Positions 1 to 33,999 of a stretch of DNA of 64,000 nt are shown here, in pieces (position 1 is the stretch's first letter; every line of letters starts with the position of its first letter). The DNA lies in assembly GCA_024760905.1 (NCBI GenBank), contig CM045750.1, forward strand, positions 14,033,919 to 14,097,918. The letters are read 5' to 3'. The stretch is from Plotosus lineatus. Taxonomy: Eukaryota > Chordata > Actinopteri > Siluriformes > Plotosidae. Made by a program: the position numbers and the translations under genes. The notes beneath the pieces are model-generated. The model had not been told where the DNA came from and did no database searches. It saw only the letters and a program-made list of their open reading frames with translations.

Positions 1-55
1 CTTGCTCATGGGACTTCTTGTTGTCCCAAGCAAAATGTGAATCAGTAATTAAAGG
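1..55. repeat. short dispersed repeat, second copy at 5767-5812
   Basis: The first ~50 bases (CTTGCTCATGGGACTT... CAAGCAAAATGTGAATC) recur with a few changes at 5767-5812, inside another hspa9 intron. Family unknown. Confidence 0.5.
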
Positions 56-104
56 AAAACACATCAACACCTATAGGAAGAATCATTTAAAGTCGATTTT
101 GTGT

Positions 105-150
105 GGGGTGGGTTGGGGGTTATTGGATCAGGGCGCTTATTATGTCTAAT
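105..150 (+). mobile_element. terminal scrap of a DNA element (CAGGGCGCTTAT end)
   Basis: The motif ATCAGGGCGCTTAT-ATGTC here matches the right end of the insertion at 32576-33408 (GAGCAGGGCGCTTATGTTGTC). It is probably a decayed copy of the same element, in the intron before the first visible hspa9 exon. Confidence 0.4.
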
Positions 151-350
151 ACTGTGTGCGCGCGTGTGTATGTGTATATATGTGTGTGATCCGCCACAGA
201 CATCCAAAGAGGGAAAAATTTATAAAGGCACGAGCACTGCGTGCCTCTGCAGTTTTGCTGATTGTCCCGCAATTACAAGTTTGTTGGTAATCTTTGCTAC
301 TAGTATGGAGCCTGTTGTGCACATTGAGGACTTTGCTGTGGTTCTTATAG

Positions 351-23084
<22,734 letters not shown>

Positions 23085-24360
23085 AGTCTTCAGATCAGCT
23101 CTTATCCTGAGATTCAAGTACTTGGGGATGTAAACAGTCCTAGTCTCTAGATATTTGTCCATAATTCATCACAGTTCCATACATTATTTGTATTACCATT
23201 CTTCTGAGATTAATTTCAGGTGTGTTCTTATCAGATTTGTTGATAATTATTATTGTAGAATTTCTGCTTTGTTGTCTGTAAATGTTATGTTGCCTTGATA
23301 TTAAAATTCACAAGTGACATGTTTTCCACTCATATCCAAGCATATAATTGCTTTATTGGGAAACTTTTCTTCTTATTATTTTTGTAGTCTATTTTTTTAC
23401 CCACTCACCCACCCTCCCCTCGTTTGTGCTTTAGTATTTTTGGGAAAGGTTTTCATCGTTAAAATGTTTAAACGTCCAAAAATGCACTTCTACAAATTGA
23501 CACCAGTGTGGAAGACGTAATTTCTCCAAACACAAGTAGGTGTGCCAATTTTTGCAGCAACAAAATTAACTATAACAACTGGTCACATCACTGTGGAGGA
23601 ATTTGGGATTGTCGTTGCTCTTTGCAGAGTAGTTTAAATGCCATCGTGCTAAGCATGAACTCTGTAGGTAGTTGTACTTGAGTATTCTGATTTCATGGAT
23701 CATATTCTCTTTTGGGTTTTCATGATCTTACAGTCTGTTAGGTTTTAGTGAACTATACGCAGCGAATGAAAGCATCATGTATGGCAGAAGCCAATGATAG
23801 CAATTTCAGAAGGGGTGCCATAGAATACCTTTTCATAAAAACGTATTTAAGGCTGAGTTCAAGATGGCCGACATATAATTTACAGACGAGTACATTTCCA
23901 ATACTCTAGGCTTCATGAAGGTGAAGTTACTGTCATTGTCGAGATTTTCAGGTCAAGATATAAAGCAAAAGATAAATTGACATCCTGTGACATATTGACT
24001 TTGGTATATTGTAGAAAGTATTAAGATTTATAACAGGTAAATATTAAAATCTTTTCACAGTAGATATAAAATGTCAGTATGTAACTTTGCATGGTCAAGG
24101 AATTCAATAAAACCCAAATGTGAGAACAAGCTCGTTAGTACAATTTAAATTCATGGTGAGACTTTTTTTTATTTTATTTGTATAGCAGGGGTGTCAATCT
24201 CATTCCACAAAGCTCCACGTGGCTGCAGGTTTTTGCTGCAATCAAGCAGCAGCACACCTGCCTTGGTTCATTTAATTAACTGAGCTGAGTCTTCAAGCAG
24301 TTGACCACTCAGTCTCTGTACAGAGCACAAAGATTGACCAATCAACTGCCTGAAGACAGA
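23085..24360 (+). other. hspa9 3' UTR and 3' flank
   Basis: AT-rich sequence after the stop codon, containing ATTAAA (23300) and AATAAA (24106). No further coding exon is recognisable. Confidence 0.5.
23300..23305 (+). promoter_or_regulatory. candidate hspa9 polyadenylation signal (ATTAAA)
   Basis: ATTAAA variant signal about 216 bases after the hspa9 stop. A canonical AATAAA lies further down at 24106-24111, so a longer 3' UTR is possible. I cannot tell which is used. Confidence 0.4.
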
Positions 24361-24364
24361 TCAG

Positions 24365-24480
24365 ATATATACAGTGGTACCTCGACTTACGAGTGTCCCT
24401 AAACGATGAATTTTCCATGATACAAGCTTCAATCCCACCAAAAATCTGCCCCATCTAACGAGCAAATTTCTACTTATGAG
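24365..24480 (+). mobile_element. MITE fragment (CAGTGGTACCTCGACTTACG end)
   Basis: CAGTGGTACCTCGACTTACG and ATCTAACGAGCAAATTTCTA are typical of short nonautonomous DNA elements in fish. One end only. Confidence 0.5.
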
Positions 24481-25890
24481 CTCTGCTGGGGAAATGGCTT
24501 TTCCAGATTGATTCGCCTTGTATTCTTCCACATGTATTTCTCCACGATCTGAGACTGCCTTGCACAGTGTTTATCAATTATTTTCTGCCCCCTATAGGAA
24601 GGAAAAAAATTCCCCCTCCAGCACGCACTATAAATAGTGTTTGCTTGTTCCCTACACCACAGGAAACCCAGTTCGCCACTACCACCTAGTGTAGAGGATG
24701 CGTATTCACACTTATAAAGCCTGTAGGTCAGTTTCTTCAGTCTGTTTTTGTCCGTGACCCTCAGCCTGCTGCCCGGCATACAACTGCACAGAGGATATGG
24801 ATGGCCAAAACAGACTCGTAGAACATCCTGAGTAATATTTGACAGGTATTAAACAACCATGACTGCCTCAAAGAATAGAGAAGGTCCTGTCTTCTTGGAA
24901 AGTGTGTTAATGTTCTTAACCCAGTCTAGTTTGTCAATCTGAAGTCCAAAGTATATGTAATCCACCATTTTCTCATTGACACCTTGGATGGAAACAGAAG
25001 TTGCTGATGTTTTGGCTCTCCCACAGTCAGTTCCTTGGTCGTTGACACTTTTTACGCTGCAGATTCTGCTCACACTTTATGACGAAAGAATCCACCACAT
25101 CTCCTCACCTCCATTGAAACATCCAACTACAGTAGAGTCATTAGAAAACTTCTGAAGACAGCAGGTGTCTGTACAGTAACTAAGTTCTGTTGTGTAGATG
25201 GTCAAGAGAAAAGGAGAGTGGACTGTCCACTGTTGTGCTGCAGGCACATATTGTGGACTTCCAGCCAGGTTTTTACAATCCAGGACACAAGAGAGGCATC
25301 CACCTGCATTGCAGCATGATGGGTTTGAATGCCCTGTAAAGGTAGGTAAGGTAAGTCTGTTGGGTTTTTACACCCGAGCCTAGTGGCTCATCAGGCCGGT
25401 GCTTATCCGCAGTTTCCGTAGCATGAAGTGACCAGGAGTTCAACTCCTCCTGGATGGGACGCTAGTCCATCGCAGGTTAACTTCCCAGTATATTTTTACT
25501 GGTACCCATTTATACTGGGTGAACAGAGGCACACTTGTGGTTGAGACCTTGCCCAGGGGTCTTAGCACAGTGAGTCTCGGTGGGATTTGAACTCACAACC
25601 TCCCGAGCATGAGCCCAGCACTCTTAACCACTACACCACCGGCCCCACTTTGAATGCCCTGGAAAAGGAATTAAACTTTCCCTCACAGTGCTCACTGGCT
25701 GGCCTATGTGGGTGTAGACACGGTTAAGCACGTAGACGATGGCGTCCTCCACTCCGAGACTGGGCTGACAAGCAAACTGAATGGGGTCCCAATGTGCTCT
25801 AACAATGGGTTGGGAGCTCTCGAGGATCTTCATGACATGTGAAGTCAGCACCACTGGGAGACGGTGCCTTTGGTACAGGAACAAAGCATG
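24480..25890 (-). mobile_element. CR1-like LINE fragment, reverse transcriptase, split by a SINE
   Basis: On the minus strand the order is VVLTSHVMKILESSQPIVRA, then ACQPSLGVEDAIVYVLNRVY and GQPVSTVR (25884-25690). The SINE insertion follows, then LQKFSNDSTVVGCF (25170-25120), SVSIQGVNEKMVDYIYFGLQ, DKLDWVKNINTLSKKTG (24990-24900) and an untranslated tail to about 24480. These are RT fingers/palm and thumb segments of a fish LINE; the catalytic box is decayed (FSNDSTVVG where FADDTTVVG is expected). A related 3' tail lies at 63080-63335. Confidence 0.75.
25343..25648 (-). mobile_element. tRNA-derived SINE inserted in a LINE, with target duplication
   Basis: Close copy of the SINE at 19750-20065, same orientation, with the tRNA-like head at its right end. 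TTTGAATGCCCTG at 25324-25336 and again at 25649-25661 is the target-site duplication, and the LINE coding sequence continues on both sides. Confidence 0.85.
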
Positions 25891-26079
25891 ATATCTTACT
25901 TTCTGATGTCTTCCACAGTACTGGGACTATCACCACCATGAGAAAAAAAACAGACACTTGAAAGACACAAAACATTGATGCATCTTAGAGTTAGACAATT
26001 TGTCATTTAGTATACGGTGAGTTTACAAACAAATAAATTTGGTTGCAATTGATTCCGCATAGGATTGAAAGAGGAAATG

Positions 26080-26235
26080 CAAATACAGATTGCAAGTCAG
26101 CAATGGATATTTTACAGCCTCACAACATAGACAGTGAGAAACATGGTCGGCAGTTGATAGCACAGTTAGCTGCACTGGGGGAAGGGGGCAGGGACAACCT
26201 GTTGAGAGTGAGGCTTGAACCTGAGGACTAGGGTG
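26080..26235 (-). mobile_element. SINE fragment (second tRNA-derived family)
   Basis: GGATATTTTACAGCCTCACA, AGTTAGCTGCACTGGGGGA and GAGAGTGAGGCTTGAACCTG match the better preserved copy at 63360-63690. The tRNA head is missing here. Confidence 0.6.
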
Positions 26236-26609
26236 GAGTGAAAATTATGAAAAATTAAAATTTTGATTATTTTTACTTGGAATAGCAATAAAAAGATGTG
26301 GAGAGGTGTCATCTAAAATATTTTAAAAGTTCATCTTGATAAGTTGATATCTTTGGCTCCCACAAGAGCGAGGAAAATGACCATATTTGGGCATTTTTAC
26401 TGTCTGTCTTCCTTTCGGCTTTTTCCATTTTACTCGGGAGTCACCACAGCGAATCATCTGATTCGCACGTTTGATTTGGCTGAAAATGTTTAATTCTGAT
26501 ATTGTGATAAAATTTGCTTCTATATTATCAAAAACATATATTTTAGGCAGTTTTGGCACAGTGTTAACGTGTCTAAAAAAACCACATACTGTATTCAGAT
26601 GAGTCAATA

Positions 26610-26995
26610 TAACTGTCACATATTGAAGTCTCGATTTGTCTCGAAAACTGGCATTTTTGCCCTCGACTCCAATCTTGTACGGCTGAAGCCGTCTCGTCGA
26701 TTGTTGCCACATACAGACTGTGATGCCTCAGTCAGCACCTTGATGCCCCTCTCCACAGCCTGTGTGTGGCATGGGTATCTGTTGAATGTTGATGACATCA
26801 ATGATCACAATATCGGCGAAATCAGTGAATGATGCCTGATACTTCTTTTGTTTCTCTGTGAATGTATGTGCAGACAGGAGGTAGAACTTCATAACATCGC
26901 TGTACGTAGGAAGAACATTGGCTGGAAGTTTTACTGGAGCGCCGAATACCGGACAGACCGGTGGAGCGCTTTTCTCTCTCGTACCTTGAGCCATA
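26610..26995 (-). pseudogene. conserved uncharacterised transposon-type protein fragment
   Basis: Two overlapping minus-strand frames carry MAQGTREKSAPPVCPVFGAP, then KLPANVLPTYSDVMKFYLLS and KKYQASFTDFADIVI. After a frameshift they give YPCHTQAVERGIKVLTEAS and then CGNNRRDGFSRTRLESRAKM. Both parts look like one protein of a family seen in many copies in fish and cnidarian genomes, which I cannot name. The frameshift sits near 26800, and the sequence stops matching after DFNM at about 26616. Confidence 0.5.
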
Positions 26996-27484
26996 TCTGA
27001 CGTAAAACCAAAACAAGAAAATATTGAATTAAATAACATCATGGTTATCAAGATATGGTCCGCAAGTGTTACTGGTACATTAGGCCTAGTTGTGAGACAG
27101 TTTCAAAACCATAAACCAACTATTTAGGGCTAGAAAAGGCAGATTTTACCTAATTTCACAAGAAATGGAAAAGAGAGTTCAATCTTCTTTCCAGTATGAT
27201 GCTGTCGCCACCTGGCGATAGTTTCATCTACTAAGCAACTGAGTCCTGACTTTTCCAGTCAGACCATATCTGTGAACTGTGAATGTTCGAATTATTTAGA
27301 GTTATTCCCTTTGTCAGTGCTCGCGAGCTCTCAAAATCGAATTGACATACCTTATTTCGAGTGATTTGGGGGAACCGAGAAATTTTTTTTTTACAGATTT
27401 TTAATATTTTGCATGTGTTTATAACTGCTATTGTTACGTCTTTTCTACGCTATTCTGAATTTATTGTGAAAAACTATATGTTTC

Positions 27485-28200
27485 ACTGCACCCTCCTGAG
27501 GATCAGTGATCCAGCACTGCCTTGACATGTTAAGAGAGGGACGATTACAGTTCAGCAGTGGGCAAAGGAAGAGGCGCCATCTTATGGTGCAAACCAGCAC
27601 TACAGCTGTACTCTGGCTGCTACAACACAATTCCAACAATGGAAGTACAGGGGGTGGACAAAATAATGGAAACACCTCACATTTTGGCCTCATAATCTTT
27701 GAACATAATTTAAACAATCAAAATTTGGCAGATGTATTGATTCATACAACTTATGAACTGTTTGTTTTGCTTTGTTTTGTCCCTCTCTTTCAAAGGCAGT
27801 CATTACTTTTGAGACAGTACCTCCTGAAACACCAAACAATTGGGCAGTTTTTGTTAACTAACGCCGACCATATGAGCACCAACAATTTGGCCTCTTTTAA
27901 AATCTGAGCAGTCTGCCATTATGGGGTATGAATAACGTTTTCAATATCTGACAAAGAAAAAAAAACATTTATTTTACATCAACATATCAAATAACAAAAT
28001 TATTATACAAAAAAAAAGAATAACATATGCCAAGTTTTGATTGTTTAAATTATGTTAAAAGATTATGATGCCAAAATGTTAGGTGTTTCCATTATTTTGT
28101 CCACCCCCTTTTAATTTGTCTTTATTTTTTTGGGTTATATTCAGTGGAGAATGGAAGTTTGTTCACGGTAATCTGAGCAATGAGAACCGACATGTAACCG
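27485..28200 (-). mobile_element. SINE (second family), split by a Tc1-like element
   Basis: 27485-27645 and 28112-28170 together match 63510-63690 (GGCGCCATCTTATGGTGCAA; CAACACAATTCCAACAA; GGGTTATATTCAGTGGAGAA). Between the halves sits the Tc1-like element at 27648-28110. Confidence 0.7.
27648..28110 (-). mobile_element. Tc1/mariner-type deletion derivative with ~80-bp inverted repeats
   Basis: The left end CAGGGGGTGGACAAAATAAT and the following ~60 bases are repeated inverted at the right end (ATTATTTTGTCCACCCCCT). The interior still encodes on the minus strand MADCSDFKRGQIVGAHMVG, the start of a transposase HTH. A stop follows, and remnants of FGVS..TVSKVM lie in other frames. It is internally deleted and dead. 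It sits at TA in a SINE. Confidence 0.8.
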
Positions 28201-28261
28201 AAATGATTGTTCACCACTTATTTTACTCCCTGCATTGTGCCAACCATCCTGAGAGTGGGGG

Positions 28262-28640
28262 AGCAGGAGAGACGGAGAACAGAACATAAATTAATGTATT
28301 TTACAATATAAAATTAATCCATTGTATTACATGAAGACATAAAGGCCCAAAGTATTTCTACATTTAACTGAAAACATACTAACATACTAATCAGTCCAGA
28401 TGAGCCGTAGCATGGACATTGATGATTTATAACCAACAAACAATGTCCACTTCACAAGATGTACCAGCAAAACCAATAGGATTGTCAACAACACGACCAC
28501 TAAATGGGAGCAGCAGCCTCGTGTAAGTAAAAAGCTAATCGTTCATGACTCACAAAAGATTGCATGCTTGCTTATTGCTGATAAACTGTCAGAAAATGCG
28601 AGTAAAGAGGAAAAGAGGCCACATCTGAACTTGTTTTTCT
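28262..28640. other. intergenic, nothing recognised
   Basis: AT-rich sequence with no coding or repeat match I can identify. Confidence 0.35.
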
Positions 28641-29044
28641 CACGTTCCCATTTGCATGTGGGCTTTCAGCAGAATGAAGAACCTGTGTGAGATGGATAAC
28701 GTGAGAGAAAGAGGTTTGCATTTATTACACAGGAGCATCAGTCATAGATCTGACAGTAATGTGAAACAATTATCTCTGTTTTCTCATGTGGTCTTTCAAA
28801 CATGGGCTCATATTTTACTCTTAAGGGAGGTAAGCGCTTGTTTATTGTACGAAGACTTTTATTTTGAAATTTCAAAAACTTCGAGTCCCACTCCCCCCAA
28901 GGTTGTCACTGTCCCCCCAGTTCAGCTAACTGGGTTATCAAAGGCCGGCCATGTCTCTCACTGTCTATGGAGAGAGGCATGTAAAAAAAAACCATTGCTG
29001 ACTTTCGTCAGGAGTAGCTGCATAGCCGTCGGTGTGTTTCTGCC

Positions 29045-29548
29045 CTCACTAAGGGTTGTGTCAGGAAGGGCATCCGACATAAAAACCTATGCCAATCAAA
29101 CGTGCGAATCATTAACATGACTTCCATGAAGATGGACACAGATGATTTGAAACAGATGAGAAAACATTTTTGTAGTCATATCAAGAAAATTCATACCGGA
29201 TCGGTCGAGGCCCGGGTGCTGTTAACAAACAGGGTGCTGGTGGAAATTGGACTACTGTTGGTCGAAGATGTCGAAGAAGGAGAGGCGGGAGGCGTGTCCA
29301 CAGGCAGAGAGAGAGAAGAGGAAAGGCAGGAGTCTAGAACTGAAAGTAGGGACTTTGAATGTTGCAACTATGACAGGAAAAGGTAGAGAGCTGGTTGAAA
29401 TGATGCAGAGGAGGAAGGTGGACATACTGTGTGTTCAGGAGACCAGGTGGAAAGGTAGCAAGGCTAGAAGCTTAGGATCAGGGTTTAAGATGTTTTTTCA
29501 TGGTGTGGATGGGAAGAAAAATGGAGTAGGAGTCGGGACGAGAGAGTG
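29045..29548 (+). mobile_element. RTE-type LINE 5' end (5' UTR and start of endonuclease)
   Basis: CATACCGGATCGGTCGAGGC marks the 5' UTR, which is also present at 63836. The coding start follows as LKVGTLNVATMTGKGRELVE and KVDILCVQETRWKGSKARS, the N-terminal APE-type endonuclease with the E of the QETRW motif. It ends abruptly at about 29548 and is absent from the equivalent positions of units 1 and 2. Confidence 0.75.
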
Positions 29549-29979
29549 AGGCTGACGCTCTGCGCAACTCTCCCTCAGTTAAATCCAAGTCAAGCACAAG
29601 TCATGACTTCACCCATACCGAAGATCATCGATCTGATATGAAGTCACGGTCATCTTTGACCTCGAAGAATGACAACAACAACATATAAGATCCAAGCTGC
29701 ATATAAGACTTATTTCACAGTGTTTGTTTCTCATGTCTTCTGATAATCATGTTTGCATTCTGTTCAAAGTCCCAGAGCTTCAGGCTGAAACAATTAACTT
29801 GTTTTTCCTCACATTTCTATTTGCATGTGGGCTTTAGGCAGAACCAAGGAACATATGTGAGAAGGATAACGTGAGAGAAAAAGTTCTCATTTTCCATACA
29901 GGAGCATCAGTCAGAGAGCTGATGGCGATGTAAAACATTTATCTCTTTTTCTCATGTTGTCTTTCACGCATGGGCGTCC

Positions 29980-30165
29980 CTCCAGCATGTTCTGGGGTTG
30001 ACGCCGGGGTCTCTACCCATTTGTACATGCCTGAAACAGCACACCATGGAGGAGTTTAGGAGACCAATTTATTAGATGCTCGAGCCAACTGGAAGTTTCT
30101 TCTGAATGGCGAAGCTTCTCAGCCCATCTCTCAGGGAAAGCTCTGAAAAAGCTCCGTCTTTACAA
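29980..30165 (-). mobile_element. Rex3-like LINE 3' fragment, unit 0 copy
   Basis: GGGGTTGACGCCGGGGTCTC, TGCTCGAGCCA and CCATCTCTCAGGGAAAG are in antisense to the Rex3-like LINE 3' coding region. Better copies are at 42190-42530 and 55010-55337. Confidence 0.55.
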
Positions 30166-30600
30166 CACAGACTACATTGATCCACCAGTCAATCTCCTGC
30201 TCCATCCTTCCCTCACTCGAGAACCAGGCCCTGAGCTACCTAAACTCCTCCACCTAGGATAGGAGCTCATTCCAGAACCATTCATTCGGGCAATCTGCCA
30301 TGAATCCATAATCTTCCAGAAGGTATGTATGTCGAGCACAGCTAATGGCCTAACGACTCGTCAAACTCAAATCTTATCAAATGTGAAGCTGCAAAAGGAC
30401 GCACACCGATTGAATTCCTCTGTTCAAATCCAGTGCATTCTTTCGCTTTGTGAAGATGGTTCAACAAATGTACACACTGTTAATTTCTTTGACGTGAAGA
30501 GAGCATCAAGAAAAGCTCTGACTGAAGAAAACTGGAGCCTCAAAGAGGAAGTTCGGGCTCTCAGCTCCAAAGGGAAAGAAGGCATGCATATTGATTAAAG

Positions 30601-30645
<45 letters not shown>

Positions 30646-31616
30646 CAGATTTTTAAAGAAAAACAGATATTTTTGTTTCTTCTCTCTTTAGAAATATCTG
30701 TACAATTCTAGATATTTCAATGTAAATGAAAATGTATATTTTTTTATCCCAAAACTCTAAAGAAAATAAAAATATAATCAACACCCTATTTTCTCACATA
30801 TTTTACTCATGTCCAACTCCATTGCCAATCACCCAACTCTTTTCGAACTGCGGCGCATGCACATTTGGGGACGGTCAAACACGCTCAGAGGGAAAGCGCT
30901 ATCTCGCCCCCATACGAATGAGCTCTCAGAAAATAAAATACACAACACGTGTCATCGTATCTTCACTTATGTTTCAATCAGTAGTTAATAAAACCTTTGT
31001 TACATTAAGGAATTGAAAACATGTATGAATATGAATGTAACGTAACAAAGTAGCAATAAACAAATCCCTGTGATGGGGTGGCGGGCTGTCCAGGGTATAT
31101 CCCACCCTCACCCAGAGTCGGCTGAGGTGGACACCAGGCTCCCCACGACCCTGATAAATAAAGGAAGAATTTTATAGAAAAATAATTTGTCATGTTGGTA
31201 AATGTGATCTCAGACAGATTCAGATGTGTATTTTGCTTTCTTGGCAGAGGACTTGATGGTGCATAGCCGAGGGCAGTTCAATTCCAAAGGGTTTGGTCTT
31301 TAACTGCTCTAAATTTGATTGGTACTTTTTATTTCTGGTAGGTGGAGAAAACTTTTCTTGTACAGTATATATCGAGGTGAGCTTTGTGTCATTCATCACA
31401 TATTCCTCTCGAAGACTGTACTTCACTGGATCTGAAGACCAGCTTGGTTGTAAGTAACAATTGTGAAATATTCTGCCTTGATTTCTGCAGTATGTAACTT
31501 AACACTTGTCTTGTTTTGCTGTGTGGTGCAATTTTTTGAAGGAGGAAATTTTATATTTGGTCTTTATGACTTTTTCTCTGTTGAGTTTTGCCTAAATTCA
31601 ACAATAATTCCAAAAT

Positions 31617-31654
<38 letters not shown>

Positions 31655-32575
31655 ATTTCCTTTCAACATCTTGTGTTACCATTATTATCATTAATACAAG
31701 TCACAGGATGTCTATGCACTGACCATATAAAATATCTGATATCGTTCAGGAGTATGGTCGCCCATTTCTGGTGCAACGTATCCATCAGTTCTTGGCGAAT
31801 TCCAATGTGACTGTGGTCAGCCTCGGCTGTCACTCCTCACCCTCACTCCCTTCGTGGGGTCTTCTTTTTCTTTTTTTCTTTATATTAATGTCGTTTTGTC
31901 ATTGTCATTTACAAAAATGACAGCAACACAGAAACGTATACAAAGACTTATTTTAAGAAGGAGCCTGCTCAACATTCTTTTAAATATTAATGCTTAATAC
32001 ACTTACCGACCCATTCTCAGAATGGAGACTGAACCAGAACCTGTCTTTTATTTTGTCACTGGGAGGAGAGTTATTTAATTTGGAGATTGCTGTGCGTAAA
32101 CCAAATCACATTCACCATCTCTTACTTCAGCTGTGATTTCCGTTCCTGGATTAAAAACCCCGGCGGCAGAAAAATCTCTCTCGCTCGCTGTGCTGTTGCT
32201 GGGATGGCAAGAACACTCTTTACCATGAGTGCAAGGGTTTGGTGGCATGCTCCCTCCACCAACACAACAGAGAGTTCAACAAAAATTGAGACTGTCAATG
32301 TAGATGATAAATATAACGATAGTCATGTCCACAAGAACATGCACGCAAAATCAGCCAGCCTGCACCAAATAAATATCCACCCGCACCCGTGCCTGTTCAT
32401 TTTCATCTATGTAATTATCATCCCTAAAAGAGCATTTTCTTCAAGGTTACCCGCTGGATACCTGTGGGTACCCGACCGTTGCAGGACTCCGCCTTAGGCG
32501 GATTCTCCCCTCATTCAGGTGAAAGCTGGTTTAACATTCTACCCCTCGGAGCCCGGAGTGCTTCCGATGTGAGTA

Positions 32576-33408
32576 AATACCATATTGGATGTGATAAGCG
32601 CCAGGGCGCTTAAAAAACTGGAGTGGGTGTATACTTCTTAAAATTTTACCAGCGGTGTGGAACGGTAAGTGCTTATTACCATCGAAGTGGAAACCATGAA
32701 TTATAACAGAACAATAAAAGAGTTTTAATGGTATTTGTGTTATTCATTTTGAGGTATCAACCAAATTACGAACATGAAGCTGAAAATAAACAGAAAACAG
32801 CATAAATACAAAAAATAAACTCTTACTTTTCCCTCCCTTTAAACATTTTCCGGGAAGTAAAATCGAGCCAATCACCACTGTCAACTTTAGCACTTGGCAA
32901 CTAATCAACACAAACATAAACAAAAGCACATGGCCAGGAATGCGCTTAAATTTATGAAGTGAGTGAGCAGGAGAATCGGGTGAAAAATCCTCATCATCAC
33001 TTTCTGATAGGTCCATATCTCACTCATCGCTCCATTCATTCTGATAGAGCATCCCATAGTTTTGCTGTAGCAGTTTCTAATGGTTCATCGGTTGTTGGAC
33101 ATTTACCAAGAGAACTCAGCAAAATATTTTCCTGTTCTTTCAAGCACGGCGGAACAATCAAATCTGTTGGTACTGATGAACATTGTAGACATTCCCCAGT
33201 GGCAGGGCGTTTTGAAATACCGTGTAAACACATTTTACAGGCAGTGAACGCCTCATTTTACCGTTACAGAGACTGATCGAATAAAATTAGTAAATTTGAT
33301 CTACGATTTTGCTCCCAGTACACATGGGTGGTTATTAGACGTAAAATTAATTAAAAAAAACCACACCTGGGATTAATGGAGCAGGGCGCTTATGTTGTCG
33401 GAAACGGT
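32576..33408 (+). mobile_element. DNA element nested in the hAT-like repeat; encodes a HIRAN-like domain
   Basis: The hAT-like sequence is continuous at 44660-44680, but here it is split by ~830 bases starting near GATAAGCGCCAGGGCGCTTA and ending GAGCAGGGCGCTTATGTTGT; GTAA may be the target duplication. Plus-strand codons 33035-33240 read ASHSFAVAVSNGSSVVGHLP, then RELSKIFSCSFKHGGTI and EIPCKHIL. This resembles a small domain (VVGHLPRE, HIRAN-like) repeated in many fish and cnidarian transposon proteins. An acidic minus-strand ORF (MDLSESDDEDFSPDSPAHSL) faces it at 32744-33016. Confidence 0.5.
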
Positions 33409-33586
33409 AAGCAGCATTTTCTTTTGGTTTTTGGTGATGCAGTGTTTTTTTATAGATGAAGCACGTTTGCATCCGTCACCCACCGTAAAAGTACACATTC
33501 ATTATTTCCAGAAGCCCTGGAGCCGCATCAGAAAGGTGAAAGAACCGCATGCGGCTCCGGAGCCGCGGGTTGCCGGACCCCTGATC

Positions 33587-33716
33587 TAGTTGGTATCTCT
33601 CCACCTCATACACCAGTTCAGGCTCGTTCCCCACCAGAGCGGTGACATTCCATGTCCCAAGAGTCAGAATCAGTAGCCGAGGATCGGTCCGACAGAACCC
33701 GTCTATTAAGGAGGAG
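33587..33716 (-). mobile_element. Rex3-like LINE endonuclease fragment, antisense, upstream of array gene 1
   Basis: Minus-strand codons read [20 protein letters not shown] and then [13 protein letters not shown], the start of the Rex3-like endonuclease seen at 57795-57910. It directly abuts the hAT-like end GGTTGCCGGACCCCTG. An equivalent copy is at 44823-44950. Confidence 0.75.
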
Positions 33717-33999
33717 GGATTAAAATCCACCAAATCGATGTGCACAATTCATGCAGTTTCCACAAATGTTTATTTACACTTGTTACTGCACAAGGTGCAG
33801 CAAAGATTAACATGCCTTCATTTGTAATATTTTCTGACAATCTGATGATGTTTAAATTGTATTTATGCAGAAATATAGAAAATAAAACACCACCGTGTCT
33901 GTAGCTGTTTTTGTTTGTCTTATGGTATTCTGTCTAGTGGAGTAAAATGCATGGAAATTCTAATGCTCTTTTATTTGTACATTTCTCAGGAAAAAAAAG
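33717..33999 (+). promoter_or_regulatory. conserved 5' flank of array gene 1, with splice acceptor
   Basis: These 283 bases are almost identical before all three gene copies (33717, 44955, 55336). A pyrimidine-rich tract ending TTTCTCAG (AG 33988-33989) lies 10 bases before the ATG and looks like a 3' splice site, so an untranslated first exon probably lies upstream. No convincing TATA box or donor was found. Confidence 0.4.

Larger units (their letters stand above)
28640..33590. repeat. partial upstream copy of the array spacer (unit 0)
   Basis: 28640-29000 matches 38480-38800. 29570-30600 matches 41610-43020. 30700-31460 matches 43130-43860. 31600-33590 matches 44040-44820 in part. Identity is clearly lower than between the later units, and the piece equivalent to about 38.9-41.6 kb is absent. 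So a degenerate gene-less spacer precedes the first gene. (AC)n lies at 30603-30641 and (TA)n at 31620-31650. Confidence 0.7.

Noticed and set aside
28656..29120. 154-codon plus-strand ORF with similar ORFs at 38491 and 51471
   Set aside because: The similarity is explained by the duplicated spacer and SINE sequence; reading frames are not kept between copies and no domain is seen.
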